Assembly: GCA_027451885.1 (NCBI GenBank)
Contig: DAIDHX010000155.1
Coordinates: forward strand, 1-59,653
DNA length: 59,653 nt
Reading direction: 5' to 3'
DNA from: Planctomycetales bacterium
Lineage (GTDB): Bacteria > Planctomycetota > Planctomycetia > Isosphaerales > Isosphaeraceae
Position 1 is the first letter of the stretch; each line of letters begins with the position of its first letter. The position numbers were made by a program, and so were the translations under genes. The notes below the pieces were generated by a model. The model saw only the letters and a program-made list of their open reading frames with translations, did not search any database and was not told where the DNA came from. Of this stretch, positions 53,914 to 59,653 are shown in pieces.

Positions 53914-55254
53914 ATGCAAAAGTCGCTCGACCGCAAACTGGCCGCCATTCTGGCGGACCCAAACTGCGGGGAATTCATCATCGCCGACGCCAAGGACGCC
54001 GACATGGCCACCGGCCTGGGCGCGCCTGGCGCATCGCCCGAATCGCACCCAGGCGAGGTCCGCTTCAAGACCCTCGCGCAATACCGTGAACAAATGCGGA
54101 TCATTGCACGATCCGAGCTCGTTGACATCATGCTCATGTCCGCGAGCTCCAGCCACGCCCTCACCATCGAGGAGCGGTTCTTCGACAACTCGCCCGTCAC
54201 CCCCGCCGTCCGCGCCAATGACACCACAGATATCCACCTGGCACGCGGCGGGCATTACCACGAAAGCCCCTCACGCCCGTTCCGCACCGCCAACATCGAC
54301 CACATCCAGTGCGGCTACCTCGACTGCGCGCCCGAGGAACGAACCCGGGGCGCGAACCTGGGGCTTTACAGCGTCACCTTCAATAATGATTTGAATCATG
54401 ATCTGATCACACTCGAACGCTTTCATGCTTTTCGAGAAGAGGCCGAGCGCAAGGGCTTTCGCTACTTTCTTGAGATCTTCGATCCCAACGTTCCCAACGC
54501 GGTCCCGCCCGAGATACTGCCCCGCTTTTTGAACGACATGATCACGCGGATGCTGGCCGGGGTTGCGCCCGCGGGGCGGCCGGTGTTTCTGAAGCTCGTG
54601 TACCACGGGCCAAGAGCGATGGAAGAGCTCGTGCGCTTCGACCCGCGCTTGATCGTCGGCGTGCTGGGGGGGTCGGCAGGCACCACACGCGACGCATTCC
54701 AGCTTATCCACGATGCGCAAAAATATGGTGCCAAGGTTGCGCTTTTCGGGCGCAAGATCAACGGCGCTGAGAACCAGCTTGCGTTCGTGCATTTTTTGCG
54801 TTTGATCGTCGAGCACCAGATTGGACCGGCGGAGGCGGTGCGTGCCTATCACGCCGTACTCGAGCGGCTGGGACTTCGGCCGCATCGCCCACTTGACGTC
54901 GACCTGCAAGAAACAGCGCAGTCGATGAGCTATGCGGGATCAGCACCGGTGATGGTCACGAAGCCTTCGACGCCCGCGGCGGAGCCTGTTCTCGTGTCTG
55001 CTGTCGCTCCTGCACCCGGGGCCAAGGCCTCGGCCTGCGGATGCCATGGCGCGGAGCCAAAGCCGTCTGCGGCTCCGCCCGCGGATTCAAGCTGCAAGTG
55101 CCACGCGCGCCCGCTTGTCACCGAGTCGAGCGCATGGCGGCGAACGGTCGCCAGGCAGCAACCCATCCCCAGCACAAACGGCTGGCCAGACTTCGCTCGC
55201 ATGTCCGCCGCGGAACGGCTTGCGTATCATCGTAACCGCCTCGGGCTGGGTTGA
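53914..55254 (+). CDS. Unrecognised TIM-barrel/class I aldolase-like protein with Cys-rich tail, BMC-linked
   Basis: This protein has about 446 residues and starts 5 bases after the dehydrogenase stop, which places it firmly in the microcompartment operon. I do not recognise a named family. Residues 35-345 look like an alternating beta/alpha barrel: DIMLMSASSSHALTIEERFF near residue 69, GRPVFLKLVYHG near residue 222 (possible Schiff-base Lys), LIVGVLGGSAGTTRDAFQLI, and KVALFGRKINGAENQLAF near residue 275. These resemble DeoC/LacD/FbaB-type barrels. The C-terminal 90 residues are Ala/Pro-rich with two CXCH motifs (CGCHG, CKCH). It may process the aldolase product or metal-bind in the lumen; function is unassigned. 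Confidence 0.8.
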   Translation: MQKSLDRKLAAILADPNCGEFIIADAKDADMATGLGAPGASPESHPGEVRFKTLAQYREQMRIIARSELVDIMLMSASSSHALTIEERFFDNSPVTPAVRANDTTDIHLARGGHYHESPSRPFRTANIDHIQCGYLDCAPEERTRGANLGLYSVTFNNDLNHDLITLERFHAFREEAERKGFRYFLEIFDPNVPNAVPPEILPRFLNDMITRMLAGVAPAGRPVFLKLVYHGPRAMEELVRFDPRLIVGVLGGSAGTTRDAFQLIHDAQKYGAKVALFGRKINGAENQLAFVHFLRLIVEHQIGPAEAVRAYHAVLERLGLRPHRPLDVDLQETAQSMSYAGSAPVMVTKPSTPAAEPVLVSAVAPAPGAKASACGCHGAEPKPSAAPPADSSCKCHARPLVTESSAWRRTVARQQPIPSTNGWPDFARMSAAERLAYHRNRLGLG

Positions 55255-55268
55255 ACGCACCAGAGCGC

Positions 55269-57170
55269 TCAGGAATCCCCCAGCCGTGCTGCCAGCTTGC
55301 GGCGGTACTCCTCGAGTCTTGCGCGATGCTCGGGCAAGCGGCTCAGGTCGCGCGTTTCGTCTGGATCGGCTTCAAGATCGTAGAGTGCTTCGCCGTCGTG
55401 CTCGCGGAGATGATAAACATACCGGCCGGCCGCGATCGCGCGCGCTGAGCCGTGCGCAACCCCAGGCGACCTGCGCTCATGCCCGTGCTCAACCTGGGCA
55501 TGAAGCTCGGAAAGCACGCCCCCATCCGCGTTCATCGTTCCGCCCTCGCCGCCCCAGAATCGCGAAAGCGAGCAGCCTGGGAAACGCGCTTCACCCCCTG
55601 AACCGGCCATCTCCATCACAGTTTGCGCCACATCCCGCAAGCTAACGGGCTCATGCACGTGAGTGCTCCCCGGAACACGCCCGGGCAAGGAGATGACAAG
55701 CGGCACGTGGACTTCCGAGCGATACAGGCTCAGCCCATGCCCAATCCCGCCGTGCTCGTAGAACTGTTCGCCATGGTCGGCCGTGATGATCACGAGCGTT
55801 CGATTGAGCAGCCCGCGTAGATCCAGTTCGCGGAAGAGCTGGCCGAGCTCGGCGTCGAGGGCAGCGAGGCAATCGTCGTAGGAGTCACGTGCAAGTTCCA
55901 GAAACTCAAGCGCGGGGGCGGCACGCGCCAGCATTCCCCAGTCGCGCAGAATCATGGACTCTCGCCGGGTGCGCGGAGTCTCGCCAAACGGATGCGCAGG
56001 CGGTGCGGGGGGCAGATAAGGATCATGCGCATCGAAGAAATTCAAGAACGCAAAGAACGGCCTGGGCTCATGCGTGTCCAACCAGTCGGTGAATTCCCTG
56101 CGCACGGTCGCGGCCGGCTTGCGATCGAAGTCAAGGCTCACACGCACGGGTCGAGCGGGTGCGAGGGCCCAGAGCAGCTCTTCACGCATCCGCTCGATCT
56201 TGCGAGAGATAAGCCATCCCAGGCTTGACGAGCGAACGATCGTGCCCAGGGTAACAGGGAAATCGTGGTAGGCCTCGAATCCGCGCGCCAGACCCGACTC
56301 ACGCCCGCAGAAGAAGGTATTACCAACGAAGCCGGCTGTGGCATAGCCGCGGTCGCGCAGGTGCTCCGCGAGCGTGGGCCTGGCTCGATCGAGCCAGCCG
56401 CGTTCCTCAACGCCGAGCTCATGCGGCCAGCGCCCGGTAAAGAGGCTCGCGTGCGAGGGCAATGTCCAGGGCGCAGCGGCCCTGGCCCGATGAAATACGA
56501 CGCCCCGCTCGGCAAATCGCTTGAGGTTGGGCGTGGTGTTGCGTGCATAGCCGTGGAGACTCAGGTGGTCTGCGCGAACCGTGTCGAGCACCACGAGCAG
56601 AACGTTCGGGCTGAACGGTGGCGCGGGTTTCGAGGCAGATCGCCAACGCCGCGACGCGATCTCGATGGTCGTCGGTGCGAGCGCCAGAATGACCAGCGAG
56701 AAAACAAGCGATGGCAATGTGCGCGCAGTGACCCTCTCGAATCCAGCCGAACGGTCCGCGAGCCAGCGGCTCCCGCGATAGCTGATCCCCGCGGCGACCA
56801 GAACGCACGTCACAAGATGTACGCCGGGAATCACGAGCGTCAGCGCGAGCATCGCAAAAGCCAGATTCACCGCCAGAACAAGACGCCCCGAGATCCGCGC
56901 GCCGGCATGCACGGCCAGGCCCCACCCCGCCCCCATCGCTCCGAAGAGCAAGAGATCCGAGAGCGGGATCATCCACACAAACTGCCGGCTTCGCAGCACG
57001 AATCCCTTCTCGAACAAGAACGCTCGCAGACCAACGAGCACGAGCTCGCCCACCCCGGTCATGAGACCGAACCAGAGGCAGGATACGAGCACCAAAACCG
57101 GTGTTTGGCCGTGAACAGGTTGTTGACGCGCAGAGGCTTCGCCACCCGCGAGGGATTTGCTACGCCGCAC
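55269..57170 (-). CDS. Membrane sulfatase/phosphatidate-transferase-fold protein lacking the formylglycine motif
   Basis: This protein has about 633 residues with a GTG start and GGAG upstream. Five or so hydrophobic helices over residues 24-190 precede an extracytoplasmic alkaline-phosphatase-fold sulfatase domain: NVLLVVLDTVRADHLSLHGY near residue 188, APWTLPSHASLFTGRWPHE near residue 232, DAHDPYLPP near 370 and ITADHGEQFYEHGG near 458. In place of the Cys/Ser-X-Pro-X-Arg formylglycine site there is Thr-Leu-Pro-Ser-His, as in LtaS/phosphoethanolamine-transferase-like enzymes. It is therefore probably a phosphotransferase or phosphodiesterase, not a classical sulfatase (inference). Metal-binding Asp/His residues are present. 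The gene is convergent with the microcompartment operon, 14 bases apart. Confidence 0.88.
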   Translation of the reverse strand: MRRSKSLAGGEASARQQPVHGQTPVLVLVSCLWFGLMTGVGELVLVGLRAFLFEKGFVLRSRQFVWMIPLSDLLLFGAMGAGWGLAVHAGARISGRLVLAVNLAFAMLALTLVIPGVHLVTCVLVAAGISYRGSRWLADRSAGFERVTARTLPSLVFSLVILALAPTTIEIASRRWRSASKPAPPFSPNVLLVVLDTVRADHLSLHGYARNTTPNLKRFAERGVVFHRARAAAPWTLPSHASLFTGRWPHELGVEERGWLDRARPTLAEHLRDRGYATAGFVGNTFFCGRESGLARGFEAYHDFPVTLGTIVRSSSLGWLISRKIERMREELLWALAPARPVRVSLDFDRKPAATVRREFTDWLDTHEPRPFFAFLNFFDAHDPYLPPAPPAHPFGETPRTRRESMILRDWGMLARAAPALEFLELARDSYDDCLAALDAELGQLFRELDLRGLLNRTLVIITADHGEQFYEHGGIGHGLSLYRSEVHVPLVISLPGRVPGSTHVHEPVSLRDVAQTVMEMAGSGGEARFPGCSLSRFWGGEGGTMNADGGVLSELHAQVEHGHERRSPGVAHGSARAIAAGRYVYHLREHDGEALYDLEADPDETRDLSRLPEHRARLEEYRRKLAARLGDS

Positions 57171-57189
57171 AGAATACTCCGCAACGCCG

Positions 57190-57480
57190 TTAACGGCGAC
57201 TCCGGACGCCGTACACCGAGATCCTGCGCCTGAGCCAGCGCAGGGGTGCAGCCCCGACCAGAAGAATCACGCCCGAAACCGCCCCCAGGATCGAGGTCAG
57301 CGGCAATTGAACCTCAGGTCCAAAATATGCGAGAAGAACATATGTGCCTGGCATATACCGATCGTTTCCCAGCGATTCGAAAGCCATGCAATAGCACGAG
57401 CACGCAGGCTTCGAGCCGCGAACCTGAAAGAATTCGGTGCCGATGTTACGCACAGGGGCTCGAAGGATTGCCACAGGCAA
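57190..57480 (-). CDS. Small hypothetical membrane protein
   Basis: This is a 96-residue frame ending 20 bases upstream of the sulfatase-family gene on the same strand, so co-transcription is likely. The C-terminal half has one clear transmembrane helix (LTSILGAVSGVILLVGAAP) followed by a basic stretch (RWLRRR), and is preceded by YVLLAYFGPEVQLPL. The N-terminal 30 residues are Cys-containing and look less protein-like; ATG 57387 (MAFESLGNDRY) would give a 65-residue protein. No function is assigned. Confidence 0.5.
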   Translation of the reverse strand: MPVAILRAPVRNIGTEFFQVRGSKPACSCYCMAFESLGNDRYMPGTYVLLAYFGPEVQLPLTSILGAVSGVILLVGAAPLRWLRRRISVYGVRSRR

Positions 57481-57963
57481 TCTGGCCGTGTGAGGAAGGG
57501 CCAGGATCGTGGCGGAATGACCTGTACAAGCACGTTGTGAGACAGTGACCCGGTGCGCGATTGCTCCCTAACTTCAAATCGCGGTTGGCGCATCCATGAG
57601 CGACCACCCGCGTGTGTCATCCACACCTGGGTCGGCGTCATTCCGGAGCCCGATGCGCCCGGATTTTCTGTTAAGTTGCCTTAACTAACTGAAAACGATC
57701 TCCATCGGAGACGCGGCAGGAACTGGCAGTGGGATCGCCGATATCCCAGATCTGGAGTCAATCACGGGCCAACCTTCCCTGCCGTTTGAGCAGGATCTGG
57801 GGCATCATTTCGCGTCTGGGTGGCTCTCAGCCGGTAATGAATGTTGATTCTGGCGGCGGTGCTGGGCTTGAGTCGTCGTGGAACGGCTGGCGCTGAGTTG
57901 CCTCGCAACGCGCGATCCGGGAAGATTAGGGGCGATTCTGATTCGTCCGAAGCGAGGATGCTC
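57481..57963. other. Divergent intergenic region with a small palindrome, no gene seen
   Basis: This region of about 480 bases lies between the small membrane protein (-) and the glucosidase (+). No supported gene was found. Its composition is somewhat more AT-rich than the surroundings near 57660-57700, where a short palindrome sits (next entry). Confidence 0.4.
57670..57685. promoter_or_regulatory. GTTAAG-TTGC-CTTAAC inverted repeat, possible operator
   Basis: GTTAAG at 57670-57675 and CTTAAC at 57680-57685 form a perfect 6-bp inverted repeat around TTGC, inside an AT-rich patch of a divergent intergenic region. It could be a regulator-binding site; it is too weak to act as a terminator. 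Its position, 185 bases before one gene and 279 bases before the other, fits an operator only loosely. Confidence 0.3.
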
Positions 57964-59653
57964 ATGTTCAATCGCCTGGCCACCGCCGAACAACGTCGTC
58001 TCGAGGAAGACCGTCTGGGGCAACGCGACTGGCGGCGCTGGGGACCGTATTTGAGCGAACGCCAGTGGGGCACGGTGCGCGAGGATTACAGCTCCCATGG
58101 CGACGCCTGGAACCATCTGCCGCACGATCACGCCCGCAGCCGTGCCTATCGCTGGGGTGAGGACGGCATCGCGGGCCTGAGCGACGACCCCCAGCGCCTT
58201 TGCCTGGCCCTCGCCCTCTGGAACGGGCGCGACCCAATCCTCAAGGAGCGGCTTTTCGGCCTCACGAACGCCGAGGGTAATCACGGCGAGGACGTCAAGG
58301 AGCTTTATTACTACCTCGACGCCACTCCGACGCACTCCTATCTCAAATACCTTTACAAGTACCCCCAGCGCGAGTTTCCCTACGAATTCCTGGTCGCGGA
58401 GAACGCGCGGCGGACCAAACAGGATCCGGAATTCGAGCTGCTTGACACCGGTGTCTTTGACGACGATCGCTATTTCGACGTCGTGGTGGAATACGCCAAG
58501 GCCGCGCCCCATGACATCGTGGCCCGGGTTACGATCCACAATCGCGGGCCCGATAGCGCAGTGATTCATGTCTTGCCGCAGCTCTGGTTCCGCAATGACT
58601 GGGCCTGGCGCCAGGGTGTGCCAAGACCCACGATTCGCCGTCTGAGCGAAGATGCCCTGCTGGCGGAGCGAGACGGCATCGGCGCCTACTATTTCCGCGC
58701 GGATTGCCTGGCCACGCCCCTGTTCTGCGACAACGAAACGAACGTCGTTCGGCTCTACGGCCAGCACGCTCCCGGTCCGTTCAAGGACGGCTTTCATGAC
58801 CATGTGATCAACGGACGCCGAGACGCGATCTCGAGCGATAACCAGGGGACCAAGGCTGCCTTTCACGCGGTGCTCACCATCCCCGCGCGGGGCGAGCGGC
58901 AGCTCGATTTCAGCCTTTGCCGATCCGAGTCCGCCGCCGACATCGACGGCATTCTCGCCCTCCGCAGGGACGAGGCAGACGAGTTCTACGCCCGTCTCCA
59001 GCGCGATATTCCCGATTCCGACGCCCGGCTGGTGCAGCGCCAGGCGCTCGCAGGCATGATCTGGAGCAAGCAGTTCTTTCGCTACGATGTCTCGGAGTGG
59101 CTCGACGGCGATCCCGCCCAGCCCGAGCCTCCAGTCGAACGCCACAGGGGACGCAATCACTCCTGGCGGCATCTCAAGAACGCCGACGTCGTCTCCATGC
59201 CCGACAAGTGGGAGTATCCCTGGTATGCCGCCTGGGATCTTGCCTTTCATATGATCCCGCTTGCACTCATTGATTCTGAATTCGCCAAGAACCAGCTCCT
59301 GTTGCTCACCCGTGAATGGTACATGCATCCCAACGGCCAGCTCCCGGCCTATGAATGGGAGTTTTGCGACGTGAACCCGCCCGTGCACGCCTGGGCGACG
59401 TATCGTGTGTTCCAGATCGATCGCAAGCAGCGCGGGGATGAGGGCGATCTCGCGTTCCTCGAGCGCGTTTTCCACAAGCTGCTCTTGAACTTCACCTGGT
59501 GGGTCAACCGCAAGGACGCCCAGGGCCGCAATATCTTTCAGGGGGGCTTTCTGGGCCTGGATAACATCGGTGTCTTCGACCGATCCGCCCCCTTGCCGAC
59601 CGGCGGATTCATCAATCAGGCCGATGGCACGGCCTGGATGGCGATGTATTCGC
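57964..59653 (+). CDS. MGH1-like glycoside hydrolase (GH63-related glucosidase), 3' end outside window
   Basis: An open frame from ATG 57964 runs to the window edge (563 complete codons, no stop). It encodes the N-terminal part of a glucosidase: [20 protein letters not shown] near residue 37, [48 protein letters not shown] near residue 110, [10 protein letters not shown], and later [20 protein letters not shown] near residue 408 and [15 protein letters not shown] near residue 528. These match MGH1-like glucosidases related to GH63, which trim glucose from oligosaccharides or glucosylglycerate-type compounds. ATG 57958 is an alternative; GAGG at 57953-57957 favours 57964. The catalytic C-terminal part is beyond the window. 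Confidence 0.92.
   Translation, partial: MFNRLATAEQRRLEEDRLGQRDWRRWGPYLSERQWGTVREDYSSHGDAWNHLPHDHARSRAYRWGEDGIAGLSDDPQRLCLALALWNGRDPILKERLFGLTNAEGNHGEDVKELYYYLDATPTHSYLKYLYKYPQREFPYEFLVAENARRTKQDPEFELLDTGVFDDDRYFDVVVEYAKAAPHDIVARVTIHNRGPDSAVIHVLPQLWFRNDWAWRQGVPRPTIRRLSEDALLAERDGIGAYYFRADCLATPLFCDNETNVVRLYGQHAPGPFKDGFHDHVINGRRDAISSDNQGTKAAFHAVLTIPARGERQLDFSLCRSESAADIDGILALRRDEADEFYARLQRDIPDSDARLVQRQALAGMIWSKQFFRYDVSEWLDGDPAQPEPPVERHRGRNHSWRHLKNADVVSMPDKWEYPWYAAWDLAFHMIPLALIDSEFAKNQLLLLTREWYMHPNGQLPAYEWEFCDVNPPVHAWATYRVFQIDRKQRGDEGDLAFLERVFHKLLLNFTWWVNRKDAQGRNIFQGGFLGLDNIGVFDRSAPLPTGGFINQADGTAWMAMYS

Noticed and set aside
57805-59475. Open frame of 556 codons on the minus strand
   Set aside because: It is antisense to the plus-strand MGH1-like glucosidase, whose translation matches a known family over its whole length; the minus frame shows no domain and results from GC-rich codon bias.

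Overview
The window is GC-rich and gene-dense, and looks like chromosomal DNA of a planctomycete, most likely of the Isosphaeraceae/Gemmatales side. That assignment is an inference from several lineage-typical features. These are a DUF1501 / PPC / DUF1549-DUF1553 / WD40-cytochrome cluster, a LEPR-XLL-type N-terminus on an SGNH hydrolase, a PEP-CTERM choice-of-anchor A protein, a Ser/Thr kinase with C-terminal TPRs next to an ECF sigma factor (here broken), and a bacterial microcompartment (BMC) of the planctomycete-verrucomicrobial (PVM) type. No tRNA, rRNA, insertion sequence, phage or CRISPR array was seen.

Layout. 1-2.9 kb (+): an AtuA-C-like small protein, an enoyl-CoA hydratase and an acyl-CoA synthetase, the end of an acyl-CoA catabolic operon that starts upstream. 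3.0-4.7 kb (-): sugar-nucleotide epimerase and histidine phosphatase. 5.1-12.1 kb (+): an envelope glycan or glycoconjugate module made of a lipoprotein HlyD-like adaptor, three glycosyltransferases and an MsbA-like ABC exporter, mostly with ATGA overlaps. 12.2-21.0 kb (-): a four-gene planctomycetal unit of exported proteins carrying CXnCH haem-like motifs. 21.5-24.0 kb: a solitary HsdR-N/PD-(D/E)XK protein convergent with an SGNH hydrolase. 24.3-29.7 kb (+): sialidase-like protein, VIT/vWA protein, sulfotransferase and DUF1080 protein. 29.8-32.3 kb: tpx (-) and mnmG (+). 32.9-35.5 kb (+): an HTH-receiver response regulator and an HDOD-like histidine kinase. 35.8-36.8 kb: PEP-CTERM protein followed by a strong intrinsic terminator. 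36.9-40.0 kb (-): ROK sugar kinase and a HAMP histidine kinase with a CX3CH motif. 40.25-44.3 kb (+): an ECF sigma pseudogene with three frameshifts and an intact Ser/Thr kinase-TPR protein. 44.6-45.4 kb (-): mutM.

45.6-55.25 kb (+) is a complete BMC operon: DeoR regulator, PduL, three BMC-H shell proteins, acetate kinase, BMC-P, CoA-acylating aldehyde dehydrogenase, two more BMC-P, class II aldolase, lactate/malate-type dehydrogenase and an unrecognised TIM-barrel/aldolase-like protein with a Cys-rich tail. By analogy with PVM BMCs it should split fuculose-/rhamnulose-1-phosphate, oxidise the resulting lactaldehyde (or another aldehyde) to an acyl-CoA inside the shell, and recover CoA and ATP through PduL and AckA. 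Carrier-like amphipathic helices are visible on PduL, the aldehyde dehydrogenase and the aldolase.

55.3-57.5 kb (-): a membrane sulfatase-family protein lacking the formylglycine motif, with a small membrane protein upstream. 57.96 kb to the end (+): the 5' part of an MGH1-like (GH63-related) glucosidase cut by the window edge. Translation starts were chosen from Shine-Dalgarno sequences, overlaps and signal peptides. Several differ from the longest possible reading frame, as noted in the entries.
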